From assembly GCF_949987535.1 (NCBI RefSeq), contig NC_080081.1, forward strand, positions 70,639,603 through 70,703,602: a DNA stretch of 64,000 bases. Direction: 5' to 3'. This DNA comes from Balaenoptera acutorostrata. Its lineage: Eukaryota > Chordata > Mammalia > Artiodactyla > Balaenopteridae. A program made the position numbers and the translations under genes. Each line of letters begins with the position of its first letter. Positions within the stretch are counted from its first letter, which is position 1. Of the stretch, positions 1-10,599 are shown one piece after another. The notes beneath the pieces were generated by a model. It was given only the letters and a program-made list of their open reading frames with translations. It had not been told where the DNA came from and did no database searches.

Positions 1-470
1 ATAATGAATGCTGCCCACCATCCAGTTCTACAAGAATCAAATCATTAGCCACTTCAACTGCTGACCTACAGTATATCCTGAAAGGAATTCAGGGCCAAGA
101 TCAGGATGAGGTGCTCTGTGCTCTGGGAAAACTGACAGAACAGGCCTTCAGGGAGTTAGATATCTTTAGGAGAAATTGTTTATGAACCTAGTTTCTTGCA
201 TCTTCCCATACTTAGAAAACCACTAAAACCATTAACTAAATGTCTGTTCCTCGTGACTAGCAGTAACTTTCTACTGAGATGTGTGCTTGATTGCAGTACC
301 CCCTTTGCCAGAATTACATACTGGCCTTCCCCTTTACCTCTGTGAGCAGATCTCAGAGCCCTCTGAGAGACTGACTGTCTCCTGGGTTATAATCCTCAGT
401 TTGGCTAGAATAAAATTTCCTATTTCTTTCTTAGATTGACTATTGATTAATTTTGTTGTTGTTGTTGACA
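1..470 (+). mobile_element. LTR-like 3' part of an old endogenous retroelement (tentative)
   Basis: The stretch contains a polyadenylation-type signal (AATAAA near 410) followed by a T-rich segment ending in a short (GTT)n run, an arrangement typical of the R/U5 part of a retroviral LTR. No partner LTR or internal region is visible and the 5' end lies outside the window. The family name is not assigned; the call rests on layout and general resemblance only. Confidence 0.35.
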
Positions 471-890
471 TGTCTGAAGTAATTATTTTGGAACTCTGGA
501 GTCTATTGAAAGCTTGCAGCTCAACTACTAGGAGAAGGCTTGGATGATAAATTAAGGTTTGGAAGGTAAATTGTGGTTAATTTTGGTCAATTTCAGTCTT
601 AGCACATTAGCAGCTACCCACCCACCAGCATGGCAGCTGCACACGTGTCCCTAGAGCAGCTTGCACATAGCTTATGGGAGCCAGAGAGTGCAAAAAGGAT
701 GTTATCCTCCATATATAGGAGATCTGTTTTCTGATCACTGATTGCCACCTCTGATCAAAGAGATGCAGACAAGGAGGCAGGCAGCCATTGTTGAAAGCTC
801 CTGCCTCTCTGGCTGAGTGACTTACAAGGGATTTAAAGAGCCAGTGACAGCATCCCCATCCCCCTCCCCAACCCCCCCCGCGCCCCCCTA
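471..890. other. Unassigned non-coding DNA
   Basis: I see no convincing gene or recognisable repeat here. The last 50 bases are C-rich and lead into the CA microsatellite. Confidence 0.4.

Positions 891-928
<38 letters not shown>
891..928. repeat. (CA)n microsatellite
   Basis: About 18 uninterrupted CA units follow a C-rich run. It is a simple repeat likely to be length-polymorphic. Confidence 0.95.
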
Positions 929-930
<2 letters not shown>

Positions 931-1204
931 TATTTTTCTCTTTTTCCCCTTTTGGGAGTCACAAATTGAAGACTAGGATATTCAAAAGCAACCATATACA
1001 CAGGAGAAATGAGAAAGTCATCACACATGCCCAGGGGTAGGTGCAGCCTCAGAAAATACCTAAGAAGGCCTTAAGTTTGCACCTCAGGCTTATCTTCAGC
1101 ACAGAGACAGCCTGCAATTAAACAAACAAACGAAAACAGCAGACCTTGGGGAAGGGGGGGAATCTGATATCCAGAATTATCACATTATTAGATTCAAATG
1201 TCCA

Positions 1205-2390
1205 GTTTTTAACAATAACAACAAATCACAAGGCAAAGAAAGAAGAAAGTATGGCCCATTCAAAGGAAAAACTAAAGCAACAAAAAATATCCATGAACAA
1301 AACCTGATGGCACATCTACTAGACAAAAGTTTCAAAACGATTATTTTAAGGATGCTCAAGAACTAAAGGAAGACATGGAGAAAAGTCAAGAAAAGAGCTG
1401 TGACATGAAGGGGGGAGTAAAAGGGTAAAGTTTTTGTATTCAATTGATGTTAAGTTATTATTAGGAGAAACTAGACTATGTCTATAAGATGTTTTATGTC
1501 AGCTTCATGGTAAACACAATGCAAAAATCTACTGTAGATACGCAAAAGATAAATATATGATATATATACACATATATAAACATATGTATATAATGTAAAT
1601 ATATCATTTATATATATTATCATTTAAACATATATGTAATGATAAAGGGATCAATTCATCAAGAGGATATAACAGTCATAAATATATGCACCCAACATCA
1701 GATAACCTAAATATATTAAGCAAATACTAACTGATTTAGGGAGAAATAGACAACTATACCATAATAGTAAGGGATTTCAATACCTCACTTTCAACAATGG
1801 ATAGATCATCCAGACAGAAAATCAATAAGGAAACATTGGACTTGATCTATACTTTAGACCAAATGCATCTAACAGACATGTACAGAACATTCCATCCAAC
1901 AGCAGCAGAATACACATTCTTTTAAGTGCACAAGGAACATTCTCCAGGATAGATTACATGTTAGGTCACAAAACAAGCATTATTCACTCTAAAATATGGA
2001 AGCAACCCAAGGGTCTATTGACAAATGAATGAATATACAAAATGTGATATACACATACAATAGAATATTATTCGATCTTTAAAAAGAAAGAAATTTTGAC
2101 ATACACTACAACATGGATTAACCTTGAGGACATTATGCTAAGTGAAATAAGTCAGTTACAAAAAGACAGGTACTATGTTCTTCCCCTTATATGAGGTACT
2201 TAGAATAGTTAGAATTATAGAGACAAAAAGTAGAACGGTGACAGCAAGGGGCTGGGGGAGTGGGGAATGGGGAATTGTTATTCAATGGATGGAGTTTCAG
2301 TTTTGCAAGATGAAAAGAATTCTAGAGATGGATGGTGGTGATGACTATGCAATGGTATGAAAGTACATAACACCACTCAGTTGCACACTT
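1205..2390 (+). mobile_element. Ancient L1 remnant with internal deletion, split by L1-A
   Basis: The segment 1205-1440 resembles the ORF1-proximal part of an old L1. The stretch 1640-1985 matches the ORF2 endonuclease region of L1-A at clear but diverged similarity, including the 'aacatatgcacccaac', 'gggatttcaatac' and 'ggatagattacatg' blocks. At about 1990 it jumps directly to the ORF2 C-terminal and 3'UTR part ('atggaagcaaccc', 'atggatggagtttcag'). The remaining 3' tail resumes after the L1-A insertion at about 9823-9866. Many stops and indels show it is long dead. An exact subfamily needs a library search. Confidence 0.75.
1553..1640. repeat. AT-rich simple repeat (TATATA/CATATA)
   Basis: Alternating TA with occasional C and G, lying inside the ancient L1 remnant. 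Confidence 0.85.
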
Positions 2391-2407
2391 AAAAATAGTT
2401 AAGACAG
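2391..2407. repeat. 5' target-site duplication of L1-A
   Basis: The 17 bases aaaaatagttaagacag occur here and again at 9806-9822, immediately flanking L1-A. The preceding 'actt' gives an L1-endonuclease-type TT/AAAA nick site. A perfect TSD indicates a recent insertion. Confidence 0.95.
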
Positions 2408-4658
2408 GATTCTGGAGAGAAGATGGCGGAAGAGTAAGACGCGGAGATCACCTTCCTTCCCACAGATACAGTAGAAATACATCTACACGTGGAACTGCTC
2501 CTACAGAACACCCACTGAACGCTGGCAAAAAACGTCAGACCTCCCAAAAGGCAAGAAACTCCCCCCGTACTTGGGTAGGACAAAAGAAAAAAGAAATAAC
2601 AGAGACAAAAGAATAGGGACGGGACCTGCACCAGTGGGAGGGAGCCGTGAAGGAGGAAAGATTTCCACACACTAGGAAGCCCCTTCGCGGGCAGAGACTG
2701 TGGGTGGCAGAGGGGAGAAGCTTCGGAGCCACGGAGAAGAGCGCAGCCACAGGGGTGCGGAGGGCAAAGCGGAGAAATTCCTGCATGGAGGATCGGTGCC
2801 GACCAGCACTCACCAGCCCGAGAGGCTTGTCTGCTCACCCCCGGGGGCGGGCGGGGCTGGGAGCTGAGGCTCGGGCTTCAGTCGGTCGGATTGCAGGGAG
2901 AGGACTGGGGTTGGCGGCATGAACACAGCCTGAAGGGGTTAGTGCACCACAGCTAGCTGGGAGGGAGTCCGGGAAAAAGTCTGCAGCTGCCAAAGAGGCA
3001 AGAGACTTTTCTTCCCTCTTTGTTTCCTGGTGAGCGAGGAGAGGGGATTCAGAGCGCCGCCTAAACGAACTCCAGAGACGGGCGCGAGCCGCGGCTATCA
3101 GCGCAGACCCCACAGCAACAGGGGCGCAGAGGAAAAAATGGAGAGATTCCCGCACAGAGGCTCGGCACCGAGCAGCACTCAGCAGCCCGAGAGGCTTGTC
3201 TGCTCACCCGCTGGGGCGGGCAGGGCTGGGAGCTGAGGCTCAGCTTCGGTCGGATCGCAGGGAGAGGACTGGGGTTGGCGGCGTGAACACAGCCTGAAGG
3301 GGTTAGCGCACCACAGCTGGCTGGGAGGGAGACCAGGAAAAGTCTGCAGCTGCCGAAGAGGCAAAAGACTTTTTCTTGCCTCTTTGTTTCGTGGTGCGCA
3401 AGGAGAGGGGATTCAGAGCGCCGCCTAAACGAACTCCAGAGATGGGCGTGAGCCGCGGCGATCAGCGCAGGCCCCAGAGACGGGCGTGAGACGCTGGGGC
3501 TGCTGCTGCCGCCTCCAAAAAGCCTGTGTGCGAGCACAGGTCACTCTCCACACCACCCCTCCCGGTAGCCTGTGCAGCCTGCCACTGCCAGGGTCCCGTG
3601 ACCCGGGGACAACTTCCCCAGGAGAACGCACTGCGCGCCTCAGGCTGGTGCAATGCCACGCTGGCCTCTGCAGCCGCAGGCTCGCCCCGCCTCCTCTGTA
3701 CCCCTACCTCCCCCCGGCCTGAGTGAGCCAGAGCCCCCGAAGCAGCTGCTCCTTTAACCCCGTCCTGTCTGGGCGGGGAACAGACGCCCTCAGGCGACCT
3801 ACACGCAGAGGTGGGTCCAAATCCAAAGCTGAACCCCAGGAGCTGTGCGAACAGAGAAGAGAAGGGGAAATCTCTCCCAGCAGCCTCAGAAGCAGCGGAT
3901 TAAAACTCCACAAACAACTTGATGTGCCTGCATCTGTTGAATACCTGAACAGACAACGAATCATTCCAAATTCAGGAGGTGGACTTTGGGAGCAGGATAT
4001 ATTAATTTTTCCCCTTTTCCTTTTTTTGTGAGTGTATATGTATATGCTTCTGGGTGAGATTTTGTCTGTATAGCTTTGCTTTACAATAGCTTTATTTTAC
4101 TTCACTATATTATCGTCTCTTTCTTTCTTTCTTTCTATTTTTTCTCCCTTTTACTCTGAGCCGTGTGGACGAAAGGCTCTTGGTGCTCCAGCCAGGCATC
4201 AGGGCCGTGCCTCTGAGGTGGGAGAGCCAACTTCAGGACACTGGTCCACAAGAGACCTCCCAGCTCCATGTAATACCAAACGGCAAAAATCTCTCAGAGA
4301 TCTCCATCTCAACATCAAGACCCAGCTTCACTCAACGACCAGCAAGCTACAGTGCTGGACACCCTATGCCAAACAACTAGCAAGACAGGAACACAGCCCC
4401 ATCCATTAGCAGAGAGGCTGCCTAAAATCATAATAAGGCCACAGACACCCCAAAATACACCACCAGATGTGGACGTGCCCACCAGAAAGACGAGATCCAG
4501 CCTCATCCACCAGAACTCAGGCACTAGTTCCCTCCACCAGGAAGCCTACACAACCCACTGAACCAACCTTAGCCACTGGGGACAGATACCAAAAACAACG
4601 GGAACTACGAACCTGCAGCCTGTGAAAAGGAGACCCCAAACACAGTAAGATAAGCAAA
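2408..4658 (+). promoter_or_regulatory. L1-A 5'UTR / internal promoter, CpG-rich
   Basis: About 2.25 kb precede ORF1. The first 22 bases contain AAGATGGCGG (2420-2429), the YY1-type site known to position L1 transcription starts in other mammals. From about 2640 to 3800 the sequence is very GC- and CpG-rich, as expected for an internal Pol II promoter, whereas the flanking genome is AT-rich. From about 4000 it becomes T-rich (a CTTT run near 4120-4135) before the ORF1 leader. Promoter activity is inferred from position and composition. Confidence 0.8.
2742..3475 (+). repeat. Two tandem ~369-bp units in the L1-A 5'UTR
   Basis: Unit 1 (2742-3110) and unit 2 (3111-3475) align over their whole length at a fixed 369-bp offset. 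Shared landmarks include 'agaggcttgtctgctcaccc' (2821 and 3190), 'gtgaacacagcctgaagggg' (with cat/cgt variation just before), and 'gcgccgcctaaacgaactcc'. The units differ by scattered substitutions and small indels. A fragment of the unit boundary (agagacgggcg) appears once more at 3476. The arrangement resembles the monomer arrays of some rodent L1 promoters; that functional parallel is inference. Confidence 0.9.
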
Positions 4659-5552
4659 ATGAGACGACAGAAAAACACACAGCAGATGAAGGAGCAGGGT
4701 CAAAACACACCAGACTTAACAAATGAAGAGGAAATAGGTAGTCTACCTGAAAAAAAATTCAGAATAATGATAGTAAGGATGATCCAAAATCTTGGAAATA
4801 GAATAGACAAAATGCAAGAAACATTTAACAAGGACATAGAAGAACTAAAGAGGAACCAAGCAACGATGAAAAACACAATAAATGAAATTAAAAATACTCT
4901 AGATGGGATCAATAACAGAATAACTGAGGCAGAAGAAAGGATAAGTGACCTGGAAGATAAAATGGTGGAAATAACTACTGCAGAGCAGGATAAAGAAAAA
5001 AGAATGAAAAGAACTGAGGACAGTCTCAGAGACCTCTGGGACAACATTAAACGCACCAACATTCGAATTATAGGGGTCCCAGAAGAAGAAGAGAAAAAGA
5101 AAGGGACTGAGAAAATATTTGAAGAGATTATAGTTGAAAACTTCCCTAATATGGGAAAGGAAATAGTTAAGCAAGTCCTGGAAGCACAGAGAGTCCCATA
5201 CAGGATAAACCCAAGGAGAAACACGCCAAGACACATATTAATCAAACTGTCAAAAATTAAATATAAGGAAAACATATTAAAAGCAGCAAGGGAAAAACAA
5301 CAAATAACACACAAGGGAATCCCCATAAGGTTAACATCTGATCTTTCAGCAGAAACTCTGCAAGCCAGAAGGGAGTGGCAGGATATATTTAAAGTGATGA
5401 AAGAGAAAAACCTACAACCAAGATTACTCTACCCAGCAAGGATCTCATTCAGATGTGATGGAGAAATTAAAACCTTTACAGACAAGCAAAAGCTGAGAGA
5501 GTTCAGCACCACCAAACCAGCTTTACAACAAATGCTAAAGGAACTTCTCTAG
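4659..5552 (+). CDS. L1 ORF1: L1 ORF1 protein (RNA-binding nucleic-acid chaperone)
   Basis: ORF1p coats L1 RNA as a trimer and acts as a nucleic-acid chaperone in the cytoplasmic ribonucleoprotein. The 297-residue product has a charged N-terminus, then an Ile/Leu-rich heptad coiled coil at about residues 40-125 ([11 protein letters not shown]..., [19 protein letters not shown]). An RRM-like domain follows from about 135 ([32 protein letters not shown]). The C-terminal domain has the family blocks [26 protein letters not shown] and [21 protein letters not shown]. It is shorter than human ORF1p (338 aa), mainly in the N-terminal part. The ATG matches the position where L1-C has lost its start. 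No internal stop or frameshift is seen. ORF2 starts 58 bp downstream. Confidence 0.95.
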   Translation: MRRQKNTQQMKEQGQNTPDLTNEEEIGSLPEKKFRIMIVRMIQNLGNRIDKMQETFNKDIEELKRNQATMKNTINEIKNTLDGINNRITEAEERISDLEDKMVEITTAEQDKEKRMKRTEDSLRDLWDNIKRTNIRIIGVPEEEEKKKGTEKIFEEIIVENFPNMGKEIVKQVLEAQRVPYRINPRRNTPRHILIKLSKIKYKENILKAAREKQQITHKGIPIRLTSDLSAETLQARREWQDIFKVMKEKNLQPRLLYPARISFRCDGEIKTFTDKQKLREFSTTKPALQQMLKELL

Positions 5553-5610
5553 GCAAGAAACACAAGAGAAGGAAAACACCTACAATAACAAACCCAAAAC
5601 ATTTAAGAAA

Positions 5611-8600
5611 ATGGGAATAGGAACATGCATATCGATAATTACCTTAGATGTAAATGGATTAAATGCTCCCACCAAAAGACACAGGCTGGCTGAATGGATA
5701 CAAAAACAAGACCCATATATATGCTGTCTACAAGAGACCCACTTCAGACCTAGAGACACATACAGACTGAAAGTGAGGGGATGGAAAAAGATATTCCATG
5801 CAAATGGAAATCAAAAGAAAGCTGGAGTAGCAATTCTCATATCAGACAAAATAGACTTTAAAATAAAGACTATTACAAGAGACAAAGAAGGACACTATAT
5901 AATGATCAAGGGATCGATCCAAGAGGAAGGTATAACAATTGTAAATATTTATGCACCCAACATAGGAGCACCTCAATACATAAGGCAAATACTAACAGCC
6001 ATAAAAGGGGAAATCGACAGCAACACAATCATAGTAGGGGACTTTAACACCCCACTTTCACCAATGGACAGATCATCCAAAATGAAAATAAATAAGGAAA
6101 CACAAGCTTCAAATGATACATTAAACAAGATGGACTTAATTGATATTTATAGGACATTCCACCCAAAAACAACAGAATACACATTTTTCTCAAGTGCTCA
6201 TGGAACAGTCTCCAGGATAGATCATATCTTGGGTCACAAATCAAGCCTTGGTAAATTTAAGAAAATTGAAATCGTATCAAGTATCTTTTCTGACCACAAC
6301 GCTATGAGACTAGATATCAATTACAGGAAAAGATCTGTAAAAAATACAAACACATGGAGGCTACACAATACACTACTTAATAACGAAGTGATCACTGAAG
6401 AAATCAAAGGGGAAATCAAAAAATACCTAGAAACAAATGACAATGGAGATACGACGACCCAAAACCTATGGGACACAGCAAAAGCAGTGCTAAGAGGGAA
6501 GTTTATAGCAATACAAGCCTACCTCAAGAAACAGGAAACATCTCGAATAAACAACCTAACCTTGCACCTAAAGCAATTAGAGAAAGAAGAACAAAAAAAA
6601 CCCAAAGCCAGCAGAAGGAAAGAAATCATAAAGATCAGGTCAGAAATAAATGAAAAAGAAATGAAGGAAACAATAGCAAAAATCAATGAAACTAAAAGCT
6701 GGTTCTTTGAGAAGATAAACAAAATTGATAAACCATTAGCCAGACTCATCAAGAGAAAAAGGGAGAAGACTCAAATCAATAGAATTAGAAATGAAAAAGG
6801 AGAAGTAACCACTGACACTGCAGAAATACAAAAGATCATGAGAGATTACTACAAGCAACTCTATGCCAATAAAATGGACAACCTGGAAGAAATGGACAGA
6901 TTCTTAGAAATGTACAAACTGCCGAGACTGAACCAGGAAGAAATAGAAAATATGAACAGACCAATCACAAGCACTGAAATTGAAACTGTGATTAAAAACC
7001 TTCCAACAAACAAAAGCCCAGGACCAGATGGCTTCACAGGTGAATTCTATCAAACATTTAGAGAAGAGCTAACACCTATCCTTCTCAAACTCTTCCAAAA
7101 TATTGCAGAGGGAGGAACACTCCCAAACTCATTCTACGAGGCCACCATCACCCTGATACCAAAACCAGACAAAGATGTCACAAAGAAAGAAAACTACAGG
7201 CCAATATCACTGATGAACATAGATGCAAAAATCCTCAACAAAATACTAGCAAACAGAATCCAACAGCACATTAAAAGGATCATACACCATGATCAAGTGG
7301 GGTTTATTCCAGGAATGCAAGGATTCTTCAATATACGCAAATCAATCAATGTGATACACCATATTAACAAATTGAAGGAGAAAAACCATATGATCATCTC
7401 AATAGATGCAGAGAAAGCTTTTGACAAAATTCAACACCCATTTATGATAAAAGCCCTGCAGAAAGTAGGCATAGAAGGAACTTTCCTCAACATAATAAAG
7501 GCCATATATGACAAACCCACAGCCAACATTGTCCTCAATGGTGAAAAACTGAAACCATTTCCACTAAGATCAGGAACAAGACAAGGTTGCCCACTCTCAC
7601 CACTATTATTCAACATAGTTTTGGAAGTGTTAGCCGCAGCAATCAGAGAAGACAAAGAAATAAAAGGAATCCAAATCGGAAAAGAAGAAGTAAAGCTGTC
7701 ACTATCTGCAGATGACATGATACTATACATAGAGAATCCTAAAGATGCTACCAGAAAACTCCTAGAGCTAATCAATGAATTTGGTAAAGTAGCAGGATAC
7801 AAAATTAATGCACAGAAATCTCTTGCATTTCTATACACTAATGACAAAAAATCTGAAAGTGAAATTAAGAAAACACTCCTGTTTACCATTGCAACAAAAA
7901 GAATAAAATATCTAGGAATAAACCTACCTAAGGAGACAAAAGACCTGTATGCAGAAAATTATAAGACACTGATGAAAGAAATTAAAGATGATACAAATAG
8001 ATGGAGAGATACACCATGTTCCTGGATTGGAAGAATCAACATTGTGAAAATGACTCTACTACCCAAAGCAATCTACAGATTCAATGGAATCCCTATCAAA
8101 CTACCACTGGCATTTTTCACAGAACTAGAACAAAAAATTTCACAATTTGTATGGAAACACAAAAGACCCCGAATAGCCAAAGCAATCTTGAGAAAGAAAA
8201 ATGGAGCTGGGGGAATCAGGCTCCCTGACTTCAGACTATATTACAAAGCTACAGTAATCAAGACAGTTTGGTACTGGCACAAAAACAGAAATATAGATCA
8301 ATGGAACAGGATAGAAAGCCCAGAGATAAACCCACACACATATGGTCACCTTATCTTTGATAAAGGAGGCAAGCATATACAGTGGAGAAAAGACAGCCTC
8401 TTCAATAAGTGGTGCTGGGAAAATTGGACAGATACACGTAAAAGTATGAAATTAGAACACTCCCTGACACCATGCACAAAAATAAACTCAAAATGGATTA
8501 AAGACCTAAGTGTAAGGCCAGACACTATCAAACTCTTAGAGGAAAACATAGGCAGAACACTCTATGACATACATCACAGCAAGATTCTTTTTGACCCAGC

Positions 8601-9429
8601 TCCCAGAGAAATGGAAATAAGAACACAAATAAACAAATGGGACCTAATGAAACTTAAAAGCTTTTGCACAGCAAAGGAAACCATAAACAAGACCAAAAGA
8701 CAACCATCAGAATGGGAGAAAATATTTGCAAATGAAGCAACTGACAAAGGATTAATCTCCAAGATTTACAAGCAGCTCGTGCAGCTCAATAACAAAAAAA
8801 CGAACAACCCAATCCAAAAATGGGCAGAAGACCTAAATAGACATTTCTCCAAAGAAGATATACAGATTGCCAACAGACACATGAAAGAATGCTCAACATC
8901 ATTAATCATTAGAGAAATGCAAATCAAAACTACAATGAGATATCATCTCACACCGGTCAGAATGGCCATCATCAAAAAATCTAGAAACAATAAATGCTGG
9001 AGAGGGTGTGGAGGAAAGGGAACACTCTTGCACTGTTGGTGGGAATGTAAATTGATACAGCCATTATGGAGAACAGTATGGAGGTTCCTGAAAAAACTAC
9101 AAATAGAACTACCATACGACCCAGCAATCCCACTACTGGGCATATACCCTGAGAAAACCATAGTTCAAAAAGAGTCATGTACCAAAATGTTCATTGCAGC
9201 TCTATTTATAATAGCCAGGACATGGAAGCAACCTAAATGTCCATCGACAGATGAATGGATAAAGAAGATGTGGCACATATATACAATGGAATATTACTCA
9301 GCCATAAAAAGAAATGAAATGGAGGTATTTGTAATGAGGTGGATGGAGTTACAGTCTGTCATACAGAGTGAAGTAAGTCAGAAAGAGAAAAACAAATACA
9401 GTATGCTAACACATATATATGGAATCTAA
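5611..9429 (+). CDS. L1 ORF2: L1 ORF2 protein (endonuclease / reverse transcriptase), open but with altered catalytic motifs
   Basis: ORF2p nicks target DNA and reverse-transcribes L1 RNA from the nick. The 1272-residue frame is uninterrupted. Residues 1-240 are the APE-type endonuclease: QETHF (Glu42), NIYAP (Tyr114), GDFNTP (Asp144, Asn146), RIDHILG and SDHNAM are present. The reverse transcriptase spans roughly 450-800 ([29 protein letters not shown], then DDMILY). The C-terminal zinc-knuckle-like Cys1129-x3-Cys1133-x7-His1141-x4-Cys1146 is complete. Two oddities: residue 13 (codon 5647-5649, GAT) is Asp where related copies have Asn (TLNVNGLN in L1-C and L1-D), equivalent to catalytic Asn14 of human L1. 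Residue 699 (codon 7705-7707, TCT) is Ser, giving SADD where L1-B and L1-C have FADD. Further private changes include Leu for Pro (LFTIATKRI) and Gly for Ala ([10 protein letters not shown]). Nothing interrupts the frame; activity is uncertain. Confidence 0.95.
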   Translation: MGIGTCISIITLDVNGLNAPTKRHRLAEWIQKQDPYICCLQETHFRPRDTYRLKVRGWKKIFHANGNQKKAGVAILISDKIDFKIKTITRDKEGHYIMIKGSIQEEGITIVNIYAPNIGAPQYIRQILTAIKGEIDSNTIIVGDFNTPLSPMDRSSKMKINKETQASNDTLNKMDLIDIYRTFHPKTTEYTFFSSAHGTVSRIDHILGHKSSLGKFKKIEIVSSIFSDHNAMRLDINYRKRSVKNTNTWRLHNTLLNNEVITEEIKGEIKKYLETNDNGDTTTQNLWDTAKAVLRGKFIAIQAYLKKQETSRINNLTLHLKQLEKEEQKKPKASRRKEIIKIRSEINEKEMKETIAKINETKSWFFEKINKIDKPLARLIKRKREKTQINRIRNEKGEVTTDTAEIQKIMRDYYKQLYANKMDNLEEMDRFLEMYKLPRLNQEEIENMNRPITSTEIETVIKNLPTNKSPGPDGFTGEFYQTFREELTPILLKLFQNIAEGGTLPNSFYEATITLIPKPDKDVTKKENYRPISLMNIDAKILNKILANRIQQHIKRIIHHDQVGFIPGMQGFFNIRKSINVIHHINKLKEKNHMIISIDAEKAFDKIQHPFMIKALQKVGIEGTFLNIIKAIYDKPTANIVLNGEKLKPFPLRSGTRQGCPLSPLLFNIVLEVLAAAIREDKEIKGIQIGKEEVKLSLSADDMILYIENPKDATRKLLELINEFGKVAGYKINAQKSLAFLYTNDKKSESEIKKTLLFTIATKRIKYLGINLPKETKDLYAENYKTLMKEIKDDTNRWRDTPCSWIGRINIVKMTLLPKAIYRFNGIPIKLPLAFFTELEQKISQFVWKHKRPRIAKAILRKKNGAGGIRLPDFRLYYKATVIKTVWYWHKNRNIDQWNRIESPEINPHTYGHLIFDKGGKHIQWRKDSLFNKWCWENWTDTRKSMKLEHSLTPCTKINSKWIKDLSVRPDTIKLLEENIGRTLYDIHHSKILFDPAPREMEIRTQINKWDLMKLKSFCTAKETINKTKRQPSEWEKIFANEATDKGLISKIYKQLVQLNNKKTNNPIQKWAEDLNRHFSKEDIQIANRHMKECSTSLIIREMQIKTTMRYHLTPVRMAIIKKSRNNKCWRGCGGKGTLLHCWWECKLIQPLWRTVWRFLKKLQIELPYDPAIPLLGIYPEKTIVQKESCTKMFIAALFIIARTWKQPKCPSTDEWIKKMWHIYTMEYYSAIKRNEMEVFVMRWMELQSVIQSEVSQKEKNKYSMLTHIYGI

Positions 9430-9655
9430 GGAAAAAAAAAAAAAAAGGCCATGAAGAACCTAGTGGCAAGACGGGAATAAAGACACAGACCTACTAGAGA
9501 ATGGACTTGAGGATATGGGGAGGGGGTGGGGTGAGATGTGACAGGGTAAGAGAGTGTCATGGACATATATACACTACCAAATGTAAAATAGATAGCTAGT
9601 GGGAAGCAGCCGCATAGCACAGGGAGATCAGCTCGGTGCTTTGTGACCACCTAGA

Positions 9656-9685
9656 GGGGTGGGATGGGGAGGGTGGGAGGGAGGG
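9656..9685 (+). promoter_or_regulatory. G-rich tract in L1-A 3'UTR, potential G-quadruplex
   Basis: At least six runs of three or four G with one- or two-base loops occur within 30 bases. The same tract is kept in L1-B (27579-27608) and, in shorter form, in L1-C. G-rich 3'UTR tracts are a known feature of mammalian L1s; folding here is inferred from the pattern. Confidence 0.75.
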
Positions 9686-9788
9686 AGATGCAAGAGGGAA
9701 GAGATATGGGAACATATTGTATATGTATAACAGATTCACTTTGTTATAAAGCAGAAGCTAACACACCATTGTAAGGCAATTATACTTC

Positions 9789-9794
9789 AATAAA
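9789..9794 (+). terminator. L1-A polyadenylation signal AATAAA
   Basis: AATAAA lies about 11 bases before the A-tail that marks the 3' end of the element. Confidence 0.85.
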
Positions 9795-9805
9795 GAGGTT
9801 TAAAA

Positions 9806-9822
9806 AAAAATAGTTAAGACAG
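9806..9822. repeat. 3' target-site duplication of L1-A
   Basis: Exact repeat of the 17 bases at 2391-2407; its first five A residues merge with the L1 A-tail. Confidence 0.95.
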
Positions 9823-9888
9823 TAAATTTTATATGTATGCTACCGCAATAAAAAAATTTGAAAAATTAAATTTATTCCTCTTGACTCT

Positions 9889-9949
9889 GCTCTATCATCT
9901 CCCTCCCCTTCCCTCCCCTTCCCTTCCCTCTCTCCCTTCCTTCCTTTTT
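9889..9949. repeat. CT-rich low-complexity tract
   Basis: Pyrimidine-only stretch of (CCCTT)n/(CCTT)n type. Confidence 0.85.
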
Positions 9950-10179
9950 CATGGGAAATATGCAAGAAGGAAACCAGGCCTGGGACTTTCTAAACACAGA
10001 ACCCAGTGCAGCTGCACAGGTGGTATAGCCATGAAGCCAGCCTTGCCAGCGCCCTTTCAGAGTATCTCCTCACAAAATATTTTATTAATTAGAAAAGGGA
10101 GAAAAGTAACTTTATGCTGGAGAAACAAGGCAGACACCATTTTAACCAAATAAAGTGAATACCACAGGTAATGAGATAC

Positions 10180-10585
10180 AGTGTGCCACCTGATAAGATG
10201 CAATGAGAAGAACACAGGTCCACTTCTGTGGTATTCCAGCCAAAGGTGCATAACCTGAGTCTAAATATGAGGAACCATCAGGCAAACCCAAAGTGAGTGG
10301 CAGCCTATAAAATGGCCTTGTGTATCCAAAAAAGCTAAGGCCATGATAGTGAAGGGAGATTGGGAACTGCTCTAGTTTGAAAGAGACTCAAAAGACATCA
10401 CATGGGTGTGATGCATGATCCTGCATTGGATGATTTTACAATAAAGAACACCATTGAGAAGATAGGTGAAATGTGACTGACTCTCTGGGAAGAGAGAACG
10501 TGGGAGTTATTTTGCACCACTCTTTTAGTATAACTTTTGTGTAAGTTTGGAATTATTTCAAAATAAAAAGAGAAAAAAAGGAAAT
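10180..10585 (+). mobile_element. Ancient L1 3'UTR-type fragment
   Basis: The end ('tttggaattatttcaaaataaaaag') and the upstream 'gaggaaccatcaggcaaaccc' resemble the 3' tail of an old mammalian L1. A related tail lies at 46770-46965 ('aaaattatttcaaaatataag'). Assigned by resemblance and by the second copy. Confidence 0.5.
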
Positions 10586-10599
10586 TACTATCACAAAAA

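Larger units (their letters stand above)
2408..9805 (+). mobile_element. L1: Full-length L1 LINE (L1-A), both ORFs open
   Basis: An about 7.4-kb non-LTR retrotransposon with 5'UTR (2408-4658), ORF1 (4659-5552), a 58-bp inter-ORF spacer, ORF2 (5611-9429), a 3'UTR with AATAAA at 9789-9794, and a short A-tail overlapping the 3' TSD. It begins with the expected start-site context (gattctggagagaagatggc) and is bounded by a perfect 17-bp TSD. It landed in the 3' part of an older L1. The open ORFs and intact TSD argue for a young copy. However, two substitutions at catalytic motifs in ORF2 (residues 13 and 699) make full activity doubtful. Confidence 0.97.

Noticed and set aside
607..924. Minus-strand open frame of 105 codons
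   Set aside because: Its first third is the CA microsatellite read as Cys/Val repeats, and the rest has no family features.
2389..3964. Many overlapping open frames on both strands in the L1-A 5'UTR, including a possible antisense ORF0-like frame
   Set aside because: GC-rich, stop-poor sequence gives chance frames. They track the tandem units and show no recognised protein; primate ORF0 is not expected here.
4700..5326. 208-codon minus-strand frame opposite ORF1
   Set aside because: Mirror frame of the Lys/Glu-rich coiled coil, read as Leu/Ser/Phe-rich sequence; a similar shadow occurs opposite L1-C ORF1.
7431..7889. 152-codon minus-strand frame opposite ORF2
   Set aside because: Shadow of the reverse-transcriptase coding strand; the same shadow recurs in L1-B and L1-C.
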